A stretch of DNA of 64,000 bases, from assembly GCA_943736015.1 (NCBI GenBank), contig OX031058.1:77001-141000 (forward strand), in the 5' to 3' direction. The notes beneath the pieces are model-generated. The model saw nothing but the letters and a program-made list of their open reading frames with translations, ran no database searches and was not told the origin of the DNA. This DNA is from Tridacna crocea. Lineage: Eukaryota; Mollusca; Bivalvia; Cardiida; Cardiidae. Shown piece by piece: positions 1 to 9,934 of this stretch. Each line of letters opens with the position of its first letter. Position 1 is the stretch's first letter. Both the position numbers and the translations under genes were made by a program.

Positions 1-1100
1 CAAGTGGGTCGAGATAAGGGATATTGACTTTTGGTTTCACTAGTAGAATTGGGTTTGGGTGTATTGGATTGACTGGGCATGCCAGATGAATTACCAGACG
101 TAGATTTATTTTGGGGATGTGAGGAAGTAGGTTTGGGTTTAGAAATAAAAGAAACTTTATGTGTAAGGTAGTAATTATCAGCCAGACGAGCTGCTTCTTC
201 TAAAGTTTCAACTTGTTTTTCGTCTAAGAATGTCTTAACATCAAATTGAATACAACGTTTGAATTCTTCAACTAACATAAGTTGTCTTAGTTTATCATAA
301 TTTTGGTCTATTTTCTTAGAACAGCACCATCTATCAAATAACTGTTCTTTGTTTCTAGCAAATTCAACATGAGTCTGGTTGGAATCTTTTTTACAATTTC
401 TAAATTTTTATCTATATGCTTCTGGGACCAGCTCATAACCTTTGAGAATAAGTTCTTTAACAGTCTCATAATGATGACATTGTTCAACGCCTAGTTGTGT
501 ATAAATTTCACGAGCTTTGCCTATCAAAACACTTTGCAGAAGCAAAGTCCAGTGCTCTTTTGGCCAATTTAAGTTTTCTGCAACTTTTTCAAAGTGTAGG
601 AAGTATTTATCAACTTCTTTTTCTTGAAATGGTGGAACAAGCCTAATATGTTTTGTAACATCGAAATTGTATTCAACCTTTTCCTTGGGCTGATTTGCTC
701 TTTCTTGCATTTCATTTTCCCTCATTCTTAATTTAAATTCTCTCTCCTTCTCTCTCTCTTCTCTTTCCCTTTCTCTTTCCTTCTCTCTCTCTTCTCTTTC
801 TTCTCTCTGTCTTTCCCTTTCTCTTTCTATTTCTAACTGTCTGATCTGAAGTTTTAATTCAAGTTCTTTCGAACTTGAAACTGACTGAATGTCAACTATC
901 AGGGAAAGAGCATTTTCATTAAAAATCTCCTCATCAACAAAATATTGTACCAAAATGTTCTTAATTTCATGTTTACGCATTGAAGATTTTATTTCAGACA
1001 ATTTATAGTGCTTAGCAAGATTAAGCAAATCATTCTTTTTACCCAAATTCAGTAACTCCACAGATGGTTCAGCCGTAAATTTATCTAAGTCAAAAGACAT
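1..1100 (-). pseudogene. gag, N-terminal part, with nonsense codon
   Basis: The start is the ATG at 1098-1100, giving MSFDLDKFTAEPS, the same start as the complete copy. Residues about 75-145 form an Arg/Glu-rich stretch expected to be a charged coiled coil or single helix. It is followed by a capsid-like part (HIRLVPPFQEKEVDKYF and onward). A TAA at 408-410 replaces the CAA (Gln) present in the other copy and ends the 230-residue frame. Downstream of the stop the same gag sequence continues to base 1, just short of the zinc knuckle. The Arg/Glu stretch is shorter than in the 41543-44275 copy, so this region changes length between copies. Gag would package element RNA into particles; this copy cannot make a full protein. 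Confidence 0.85.
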
Positions 1101-1228
1101 GTTTGTTTGTTGCTGGATTCAAGTACAAAATTGTATTATAATTACTGATTAGTAGACGAATGCGTTAGTCTATTTTCCAATCGATGGATAGTCCAAAATG
1201 GAAAACAAATACGTTAGTCTATTTTCCA

Positions 1229-1246
1229 ATCCCGGACGAGCCCCCA
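1229..1246 (-). other. Primer binding site, tRNA-Pro
   Basis: On the minus strand this reads TGGGGGCTCGTCCGGGAT, the complement of the 3' end of tRNA-Pro including CCA. It lies 5 nt inside the LTR. The same 18-mer is the well-known proline primer site of murine leukaemia virus. Confidence 0.92.
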
Positions 1247-1251
1247 ATTTC

Positions 1252-1811
1252 TGTTACGAGTCAGGCGTAACTAGAAAGAAGAAGCCAGCAACAAACGATA
1301 ACAATTAACAGAATTTATTAACAAAAATATCAAATAAACAGTGACAATATTACAATAGTACAAAACAATACCTTAGACGTTAAATTCAGAAGACAAATTA
1401 TTCCAGTCTTAATTCCAATCTGATCCTGATCCAAACTGAATGTAATCCAAACACACGAAGTAATCCTCACTTTAGTCTAGTCTGATCCGAATCCAAACTG
1501 AATGTAATCCAAGCACTAATTATGACACAAACACAAAATAATCCCCACTGTAGTCTGGCAATCATGTATTAACTAGTGAACACTGAGATGTAAAAAGCTT
1601 TTCCTTTTATAATAACAGGGAAACTTCCAGAAAATTAATGTTAAAATCAGTTGCATAATTTCTAGTAATCAGATTGTATAAAGGCCTGGAAACTTCCAGC
1701 ACAATATTCCACAAGAGAGAATCCAGTTCTAAAAATAGCAACAGGGGAAAACCATTCAAAAATAGATACACACATGAACAAAGCTAGGAATAACTGGGTA
1801 TGTACATAACA
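1252..1811 (-). repeat. 5' LTR of copy 1
   Basis: This 560-bp LTR starts TGTTATGTACATACC and ends CTCGTAACA on the minus strand (TG...CA). It contains a TATA-like TATAAAAGG and an AATAAA further on. It aligns along its whole length with the LTR at 44519-45077. Confidence 0.9.
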
Positions 1812-2119
1812 ACTGTTATGGTTCGTGTGAAGTCTACATGCGCCTTATAGGAGGTCATCAATGAAATCCCAGATTTTGAATCACGAAGTTGGGGGAGCGT
1901 CTTATAAGCGAAGGCGTCTTATAGTCGAGCATATACGGTAACAGTGAAACTGCACCCGGGATTTAGATAACGAACAAACCTTAACCGTGTCTCAATTCCT
2001 GCAGGGCCATATAGAAAAGAAATACTCATTTTTTTATCCATATGTTCCCTGTCATAGCAAATAACAACTAAAATGATTTCAAAGTTGGGTAAGCCAGAAT
2101 GTCTGAGAAAAGCTCAACA
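1812..2119. other. Non-coding stretch
   Basis: No gene seen. Around 1897-1940 there is a doubled GCGTCTTATA motif ending in ATACGGTA, the style of a terminal region of an old DNA transposon. The phrase CAGGGCCATATAGA at about 2003 recurs near 3466. Confidence 0.4.
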
Positions 2120-2640
2120 ATATGTGGTTTTTACAACCCTGATATAGAAGCCTATTGAAATCATTGTCGGAAAAGGAGAAAATGCTAGTAACCAGCATTT
2201 TGTCCTTTCCCACAATGTTTTCTACTCTCCAGGAAACAAATTTCAATTTTCGAGTTACATTTTGTCGTCTGCATGTGCCTTCAATTTGAACCTGTCTAGC
2301 AGAGGCTCAGTAGCTCAGTCTGTAGATTGCAGGACTTGACAACATGAGGCCCAGGGTTCCATGCTTGAGTAGGAAGCCTGGTTTAGCCAATTTCTTCCCA
2401 AGGATTGATGATAGTCACTGCGACAGCCGACAGGATTCATTCCTCTATGGTTATGTGGGAAAGCAGCCAGCGGATTGGAAAGAAAATTATGTGAAGTTCT
2501 GGTAAAAGAGACTTCAGGAATGCATTGATACATGTAGGTGCACTGGCTGTGATATAACTGAAATAATGTTGAAAACAGTGTTTTAACACCATACAATCAA
2601 CTGGACCTGTCTAAAATTATTTGGCAAAGAGATTTATGAG
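2120..2640 (+). mobile_element. TTAA-type MITE (family A), decayed, split by a SINE
   Basis: Recognisable parts are the TTTTTACAACCCTGA segment, the central hairpin (GGAAAAGGAGAAAATGCT then AACCAGCATTTT) and the 3' segment CCTGTCTAAAATT. The left TTAACCC end is missing. A SINE at 2301-2602 splits it. Confidence 0.7.
2301..2602 (+). mobile_element. tRNA-derived SINE
   Basis: A tRNA-like head (GCTCAGTAGCTCAGTCTGTAG as A box, then GGTTCCATGC as a decayed B box) is followed by a body shared with 22172-22492 and a tail ATAATGTTGAAAAC...ACACCATACAATCAA. ACCTGTCTA occurs on both sides (2290-2298 and 2605-2613), fitting a short target duplication within the MITE. It resembles the mollusc V-SINE or RUDI style, but I cannot confirm the family. 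Confidence 0.75.
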
Positions 2641-4466
2641 GCCTTTTTGAAATGGGGAAAAGACTGTAAAAAGAGAAAAAGCTGGCTGCAAGCTTTTCTT
2701 TGCTGCATATTTAGAAATTTTTGTGACATGGAAAATCAATAATTCACAGTTGTTTTGACTCGCTGATACTTATACAGTATTTCCCACAATTTTTTCAATC
2801 CTTCCTAACACAAAATTCAATTTTGATGTCTGCAGTTTCTTTCAGGTAGGAAAAGTCTTAAATTTTGTCCTCTGGTAAAGAGTTAAGAAATAATTTTAAT
2901 GCAATTATTATTTAGTATATACTGAAAGGGTCGTATTATGTAATGGTCCTGGTTGTCCATTCATTTTCAATGTCTTGTGTGCGCAACTCCTCCTAGTTTC
3001 CATTGAAATAAGTTCAAACTTACCACAATATACCACTGTGATGTGTAGTTGTGCATGTGACTCTAAAAATTTGGATCTCTTTAGTCATGGTCAGTTTTAT
3101 CCCATTTCACAAAAAAGCCCCTTCTGGTGTATATGCGCCCCTCTGTGAAGCTCTTGTTAAGTTTTTAGTCTTTATTTGTTAGACCTAAATTCTATTTTTC
3201 AGTACCTTTTGTAAGTTCTGCCCAGATGAAATGGTACACAGACACCAAGTTAAGCTGAAAGAGCCAAGATTCAATGGTTAGATAAGAAATAAACTACTAC
3301 AGAGGTGACCTCAGACAGCAATTTTTGACATGAAGTAAGATAGCATCTGACTTTAATCTAATTCATGTTAAAAACTGTTTAACTCCAAATTCGCTAAAAC
3401 CCACATAAGTTGTTTTGCAGACCATATGAATTATGATCAAATAGCTTGAACTCTCTCAAATCCTACAGGGCCATATAGATGAACAACAAGCACATTTTTT
3501 GCCACATTTGCAAATATTAATTCCAGTACATACCTTTTCCAAATGGTGTAGACAGAAAGGCTAGATTATTTAGATATCTATGTTAAAATCCAAGAAATCA
3601 TTAGAACAGTTACAGAAAATAGCCCTTTCCTTATGATATGGGTCTAAAGTTATTGGTTTGTTTTGTAAAGAGTTAATTATGGATGTTTTACTGTATTTTT
3701 AACCCTTACTACATAATCGTTAGTTGCAAAGATCCAGGATATAAAACGCTTTAATAAATCAGTGAGTGAAAAAGGTTGAAAACACTGGGGGAAATAGAGA
3801 ACATGCTGTCTTTCCATATCCAACAATGTTTTCTTTTATTCAGTTTTTGACTCGCATGTACAGGGTTGCATCTAAAAATTAGGATTGCTAAAATCCCGCT
3901 GCAAAATCAGAATTCATTCAAAAAAGAAATTTGTTTCCTCACCAAGTCCCGGACTAAAACGAACAAGCGTGCAAAAATTGCATGATTACAGACTATAATG
4001 GAAGGGGAAAAAACAACAAAAAGCAATGTCCTAGAATGAAATGTGACAAAATATGAGTGGGTCAACTCAAAAATCATTTGATACTTACTATAACTTGTAG
4101 ACTGTTGGGTTATTTTGATCACATTGGATATTCATACAAACAAAAAAGACAAAAATACAATAATCCTTTCAACTGGAAATTTGTTGTTTGGTTAAGAGGA
4201 GTTTTTATGCAATGAACATTTGTTTAAAGGGCAAATCAACAAGTTTCTGATATGATTAATTTTCAAATCTACATCTATCAAATGGCAACCTGGTAATGTA
4301 ATTTGAAAAAAAAATTAGTAAAAGTGCTTTTTATCAAATCATATTTTTGCTTTTTAGTTTTTCTTGCATCGCTTACCTCACTTATTGTAGCGCACCTTGA
4401 TCTGTGACGTCATAGGAGGGTTTGTTTCAATATGGACCTTGTTTAAGATAGTGAAATGAGGGATAT
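2641..4466. other. Non-coding, old repeat fragments
   Basis: No gene seen. 2780-2887 is the 3' part of a family A MITE (ends CTCTGGTAAAGAGTTAA). 3765-3860 is another hairpin remnant. 3198-3350 shares a repeat with 8143-8290 (both contain TTTTTGACATGAAGTAAGAT or a close form). The short open frames here have no coding character. Confidence 0.5.
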
Positions 4467-4696
4467 TTAACCATTTACTCCATAGATACTCATTTCTACA
4501 CATTGCTTGTAGGAGCCTTTGGAAAACATTGTGACAGAAGGTGAAATTGCTCGTCATGAGCAATTTTGCCTTTTGTCACAATGTTTTCTATGCTGTCAAA
4601 AGGTGTCATATACATAAAATAAATGGCTTCACCTTACGGTTATTTAGGGTCAAGTAGATATATACCATAGAAATGCCTTATGGGGTAAAGGCTTAA
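4467..4696 (+). mobile_element. TTAA-type MITE, subfamily A2
   Basis: Starts TTAACCATTTACTCCATAG and ends GGGGTAAAGGCTTAA. The core is a hairpin around GAAATTGCTCGTCATGAGCAATTTTGCC. It is the same subfamily as 56207-56416 and as the host site of the retrotransposon at 38757. Confidence 0.8.
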
Positions 4697-5361
4697 GACG
4701 AAGAAATACACGATTCTAGGCCGGTAAGGCCGTGCATGTACCACCAAATTTTTATTGAAACTTAATAGTTTCTGATGATGAGGATAAAAGTAAAATTTCG
4801 CCCACTAATGGCGAAAATAACGATGTTATGCCGGACTTTTGAACAGCGTGTTGTGTATCACGCCTACATGTATTAGGCTACAGGGCGAACGTCGCTTACG
4901 GAAATATTCTACTCATGATGAAATTAAGTGTACGGCATAAGCTTTGTTTCACGTGAAGTATTTTCAGTAGATTAACGGGCGGAATTAATAATAATAAAAA
5001 AAAAGACGGTTTCAAGACAGTTCCACAACTAGACAGTTCTCCGACACTTTAGTTTCATGTCAAATAACCTTTTTCTTGACTTTTACGACTGATAATCGTG
5101 AGATGTTAGTTCTAACTATTTGTTGATGGATCCTTATTTGTACCGTGTAAAGAATTCTGTAAACATTGACAGGTACAAAATTTGTTCTCTCATGGGTGAA
5201 GGGTTACACAATAAATCGCGATTTTCATGAGAATAAGAATAGTTTGAAAAGCGTAAAATTTAATAAAAGAAAATATTCCGAGATCATTAAGACAATTTTC
5301 AAAATTATTTTATATTCTGGGTAACTATCAATTGATCCTTTATCCACAATATTTTCTATTT
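4697..5361. other. Non-coding stretch
   Basis: I see no gene, RNA or clear repeat here. Confidence 0.5.
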
Positions 5362-5610
5362 TTAACTCTTTACCATACAACAAAGTATTAAACAGGTCCA
5401 AACTGAAATCGCTTGCAGACAACAAAATAAAGTTATATATTTCAAAAATTGAATTATTTTTTCCAGCAGAGTAAAACACTGTGTTAAAAGGAGAATATGC
5501 TGGTTACTAGGTAACTTTCTATTAGGTAGCTGGTTACTTTCTTACAATGTTTTTAAAAGTCTTCCGTCTTCGGGGTCGTAAAAATCAGGGATTGATTGGT
5601 AAAGGGTTAA
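5362..5610 (-). mobile_element. TTAA-type MITE (family A)
   Basis: TTAACTCTTTACCATACAA at the left and GATTGGTAAAGGGTTAA at the right; TTAA at both ends. The hairpin arms are diverged. Confidence 0.75.
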
Positions 5611-5723
5611 ATATAAATCCCAAACATTGGGCACGAGTTCTGGTTAAGTTCACAGGGAGCAGTATCTGAAGATATTAGTACGAGTTGTATGGACTTGTTT
5701 CTCAAGAGATGTAAAATACATGT

Positions 5724-5953
5724 TTAACCCTTTCCCAAACAATCCCTGGTTTTTACGGGAAAGGAATAGAAGCCTTTTGGAAACAATGTGGGAAAAGGAG
5801 AAAATGCTGGTAAACCAGCATTTTCTCCTTTTCCCACAATGTTTTCTACCCTATCATATAGAAAAATCATCTTTTAAGCAACTGTTAATTTGTCATCGGC
5901 TAAATGCTTTGAATTTGGTCTGGTCCAAAATTTGCCGTCTGGGAAAGGGTTAA
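5724..5953 (+). mobile_element. TTAA-type MITE (family A), well preserved
   Basis: TTAACCCTTTCCCAAACAAT to GTCTGGGAAAGGGTTAA, 230 bp with TTAA at both ends. The central palindrome pairs AACAATGTGGGAAAAGGAG with CTCCTTTTCCCACAATGTT. TTAA flanks and CCCTTT termini are the piggyBac-superfamily signature. There is no coding capacity. Confidence 0.85.
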
Positions 5954-5956
5954 ATT

Positions 5957-7015
5957 GTTACCAAACATCAAATTTATTGACTCAACCGAATTGAAAGCAA
6001 TTAGAGTCAACAAATCAAATTTAACTTGCATGTTTGGACTTGTTTCTGATGGGGTAAAAAACTTTGTAGAAAAAAGGAGAAAATGCTGGTCAGCAGCATT
6101 TCTCTTTTACCTACAATGTTTTCGAAAGTTTTTTCTATCTTCACAAGGGTCATAAAAACAAAAGATTTTTTCTCAGTAGCCTGTCTAGAAGACATAATAT
6201 GGAGAGGAACAGAGAAATATCCAGAAATCAGAAGTGTAAAGATACAATTCAAAATTTGTTCAAAATGATTGTAAGTTGTCAAATCATTTTTAAGAGTGAA
6301 ATGTCGAAGAGAAGAAGTGTATGGGATAAAAGCTGTAACATGGGTTTACTGTCACAAACAAACATTACAGTGTAAAGGGGTGAGATATGCAAATTTTATG
6401 TAACCATTTCCTGTATTGTTTCAACTGGCCGGTGATGGATTAACATTTATGACCATGACTAGGGGTAGCCAGATACTGACTTCACCCTTTACCATACAAA
6501 CCTAGTTTCCAATACCCAAAGAAAGAGTGTTTGAAAAACAGTGTGGGAAGAAAAAGATGTTTACTGTTTAAAGGGCAAATCCTAAAATATTTTGACCATA
6601 CTGTTTTTTGCTCCAATCAGCTGCAAATGTTTTTGGTTCACAATTCTTTTGTTGTCTACAAATGCTTTTAATTTGAACCAGTCTAAAATTTTTGTATTTG
6701 ATGAATGGTCAGTTGACCATCTGTTTTTTACAACCCTGAGATAGAAGCCTTTTGAAAACATTGTGGAAAAGGAAGAAAAAGCTGAAACACTTGAAAGTTA
6801 ACATCATTTGAACAATCCAGACTTTGGTACTTGCAAAATCTATGTTACGAATTTGAATGAACACGTAATGAATTTGAATGAACACGTTATGTTGTTGCCT
6901 TTGAAAACATTGTGAGGAAAAGAGAAAATGTTAAGATTTTCTCCTTTTCCCATAATGTTTTCCATCCTTTCCAAATCAAATTTCATTTCAATTTTTTGAT
7001 TACCATTTTTTTGTC
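5957..7015. repeat. Cluster of decayed family A MITEs
   Basis: Hairpin remnants lie at about 6050-6130, 6480-6720 and 6725-7015. The 6480-6720 copy is interrupted at about 6565-6631 by a segment that recurs inverted at 7984-8049. The repeated GAATTTGAATGAACACGT at about 6850 and 6872 is a short local duplication. Confidence 0.6.
6567..6631. repeat. 65-bp repeat, inverted partner at 7984-8049
   Basis: CAAATCCTAAAATATTTTGA and CTCCAATCAGCTGCAAATG here match the reverse complement of 7984-8049 almost exactly. Its identity is unknown. Confidence 0.8.
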
Positions 7016-7024
7016 ATGTGCAAA

Positions 7025-7252
7025 TTAACCCTTTACCAAACAATCCCTGGTTTTTACAACCCTGAGATGGAAGCCTTTTTAAAACATTGTGGGAAAAGGA
7101 GAAAATGCTGGAAACCAACATATTTTTCTTATCCTACAGTGTTTTCTATCCTGGTGGAAACAAATTTCAATTTTTCAGTTAGGTTTACTTTGTTCCCTGC
7201 AAGTGCTTTTAATTTGGACCAGTCTAAAATTTTGTCTCTTGGTAAAGGGTTA
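7025..7252 (+). mobile_element. TTAA-type MITE (family A)
   Basis: TTAACCCTTTACCAAACAAT at the left, CTTGGTAAAGGGTTAG at the right; central hairpin present. A hairpin remnant of another copy follows at 7255-7335. Confidence 0.85.
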
Positions 7253-7430
7253 GATGTTGAAAACATTTGGGGGAAAAAAGGGAGAAAACGGCACCAATTT
7301 CTCCTTTTTCCGGAATGTAGATCTAGAAAAGGATAAAATATTATGAAAAACAATTAAAGGAATTATTGACCTTATGTTTGTTTTTCTTTTTGGAGATTGC
7401 CATTGCGGAATGTCTGTCTTATGGCCTATC

Positions 7431-7721
7431 TTATTTCGACTCTTGAGTTTCGAACAATGTCGGCACAGCATCAGGTTTTAACCGCAGCGTAATATTCCTA
7501 TAACCAACTTCTTTTACGAGTTTTGGACTTATTAAGAACTGACTGTCCTCGAAGTGTTTCGGACACAATTTGGAATGAACTGATGGCACAAAATCCGCCG
7601 TTACTGTCCGGCCCAGGTTTAAACGTTGAATCCATAGTTTCCTCCTTTTTAATTCCTTCAGAAATTTGAACATACTAATTCTATGTGTTGCCGATTAGAC
7701 GTTGAAGCCATAGGCTGCATA
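7431..7721 (-). pseudogene. Decayed THAP zinc-finger domain
   Basis: The minus-strand translation carries THAP hallmarks in order: a Lys/Arg-rich KELKRRKLWIQRLNLGR, then CPKHF giving the C-x2-H zinc ligands, then the closing LKPDAVPTLF (AVPTIF-type) motif. Reading upstream in the same frame gives Y-A-A-Y-G-F where THAP domains have C-x4-C, so both first zinc cysteines appear mutated (TGT to TAT, TGC to TTC). A TAA lies at 7695-7697. THAP domains bind DNA in host regulators and in transposases such as P element or ISL2EU types. I infer a dead copy, probably from a transposon or a duplicated gene; no flanking transposase was recognised. The frame ends at 7431-7433 with no obvious further exon. 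Confidence 0.7.
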
Positions 7722-8306
7722 ATTTACCTTTTTTTTGGCCGAATTCTTTGTTAATACTCAGATATCTGCGTATAATCATCAGCGTTCCTACTAATTTCTA
7801 CTGACTGTAAACGCAGGCTTACGCTCCTATGATGTCACACAGGTAGGGAAGATAAGCGAATCAGGGGAAGTAAGCCATGCACCATTTTTGGGGCCGTATA
7901 TCAGCGTGACAATTCGAGCGTGATTTATGGCATGTTACAAGGTGGTATTTATGAAAACTGATAAACATATGTTTACTAACATCATTTGCAGCTGATTGGA
8001 GCAAAAAAACAGTATGGTCAAAATATCTTAGGATTTGCCCTTAAACAGTTCGATGTGAATTAAACAGTATTATAACACCTATTATGACACCTTAGATTTT
8101 CTTTGGCTTTTACTGGGCCTTTAATTAAAATAGTTTACCTAACTTCTATATTTCAGTACCTTTTGAACTGCCTGCCTGATATGGTACACAGAGGCCATGT
8201 TCAATAAGCCAGGATGAATGGTACCAGGGTGATGACTTGAGACAGTAGCTTTTGACATGAAGTAAGATAGCATCTGTCTTTTAAATCAAAATTATCGCTA
8301 CATTTT
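7722..8306. other. Non-coding stretch with two repeat segments
   Basis: 7984-8049 is the inverted partner of 6567-6631. 8143-8290 matches 3198-3350. Nothing else seen. Confidence 0.5.
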
Positions 8307-8503
8307 GTACCAAACAATCTAAGTTTTAACAACCTCGATAGAGTAGGCTTTTGAAAAGATTTTGAGAAAAGGAGAAAATGGTAGCAATATTTAGTACCCT
8401 CTCAAAGACAGAAAATTATTGGATTATGTAACATTAGATTTATTGTCTGCAGACTCTGTCAGTTTAGTTCAGTCCAAGATTTCGTACTTTGGTAAAGAGA
8501 TCA
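8307..8503 (+). mobile_element. TTAA-type MITE (family A), decayed
   Basis: Contains TACCAAACAATC, a GAGAAAAGGAGAAAATG half hairpin and TTTGGTAAAGAG near the end. The TTAA ends are lost. Confidence 0.6.
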
Positions 8504-8508
8504 ATTTT

Positions 8509-8915
8509 TAGCTCACCTTAGCACAAAGTGCTAAAGGTGAGCTATTGTGATCACCCTATGTCCGTCGTCTGTCGTCTGTCATCCGTCAACAATTTCTTTA
8601 AACATCTTCTTCTCCTAAACCACTGGGCCAATCTTCATGAAACTTGGCAGGAATGTTTCTTGGGTGAAGCTCTACCAAAATTGTTCAAAGAATTTAATTC
8701 CACCCATAACTCTGGTTGCCATGGCAGCAAAAATAAAAAAGAAACAAAGTCTTTGAAAATCTTCTTCTCTGAAACTAGAAGGCGTAGAGCTTTGATATTT
8801 TGGTATGTAGCATCTCCTAATGGACCTCTACCAAGTTTTACTTCTTTGTTCCTATGCTCAAACTTGTTTTTCCACAGGATGGGGCCAGTTTTGACCCAAG
8901 GGGTAGACCCTAGGC
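8509..8915 (+). mobile_element. Rolling-circle-like element (family 2), 5' fragment
   Basis: Starts TAGCTCACCTTAGCAC, a stem closed by GTGCTAAAGGTGAGCT, then GTCCGTCGTCTGTC and the family 2 tandem unit (CCAATCTTCATGAAACTTGG, TTTGATATTTTGGTATG). It stops abruptly after about two-thirds of a unit; no 3' end is present. It is the same family as 23399-24905 and the minus-strand array ending at 64000. Confidence 0.75.
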
Positions 8916-9934
8916 ATTATCTGTGAGTTTTTGCGGGTTGGATCATATGAGCATAGATTCTAAATAATCTGGCTTTTTTTTTATTTTAATAGTTTTTGGA
9001 AAAATAGTGTTTTGTAACTTTAACAAAATCGTAAAATCTGCCCTTTAAAATGTCGAGAAAGACGACAAAATTCTGAATCACAAACCATACCGTGTGATTA
9101 AAGCGCTGTTGAATTGGCCATAGATAGAAGTGTAAATTACTGAAGTTATAGTGCTGAGCTAATGAGAGATAAAAACAAAGCATTAGGACTTTTCTCATTA
9201 CCAATGTCTTCGACACGAAAACAGATCAGAATATTTACACAAACCGTGAAAATCTCATTTACGTATAAAAAGGTAAATTTCTACGACATTAAAAGGTAGC
9301 AGTGATATTCACAAAGAATCAGAAATATGATTCTGATATTCACACAAAACCGAAGTACGACATCAGCATAACAAGACATATAAAATTTATTTGATCAAAC
9401 GGGTCCTGATCTGTGGTGATGCGACTGGGAAAAACCTGATGCTATAAATAGAATGACATGAAAACTGATAAAAATTAGACGTCGTCTGATCACAAATGCT
9501 GTTACTATACTTGTCTTTTCAGTTTCAACAATGAATTCAAAGAGCTGTTGTCATAATTAGCCTCTCATCATTAATTAAGGTCAACACCTTCCCAAATCAT
9601 ATTGTGGTATGAATACCCCACAGTAATTGTCATAGTTTGTAAAACTTACGCCACACCATAGACAGGCTGGCGAGATGAAATCCTTTGCTTGGAAAGGCAT
9701 GAAAATAATTGTTGGAGAGGTGCGAAAATATTGTATTCGAATAAACAATCAATTTAAAGAAGGAAAATAATTATAGGGACCAGCATCCGTGTTTGAATTA
9801 TCGACTTATCGAGACTCGAAATTACCAAGTTACTTTTGGTGCAATAATGTAGAGTTTTTACCGGAACTCTCGGAATACCTTGAAATATGCCGGGTTCTCG
9901 AATATCCGAGACTCGAAAAAACAAGGTTTTACTA
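8916..9934. other. Non-coding stretch
   Basis: No gene seen. 9780-9930 has repeated CGAGACTCGAAA phrases typical of the ends of old DNA transposons. Confidence 0.45.

Larger units (their letters stand above)
1..1811 (-). mobile_element. Gmr1-like LTR retrotransposon, 5' part (copy 1), cut by window edge
   Basis: Read on the minus strand, this is a 5' LTR (1252-1811), a tRNA-Pro primer binding site (1229-1246), a leader, and the first part of gag running off the left edge at the zinc knuckle. It is closely similar to the complete copy at 38757-45077. The LTR here has its full CA end, which the complete copy has lost by mutation. The outer flank after 1811 reads ACTG; the matching target duplication would lie outside the window. 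Confidence 0.9.

Noticed and set aside
7016-7336. A 106-residue protein
   Set aside because: The frame lies across a family A MITE; equivalent frames appear in other MITE copies with different stops.
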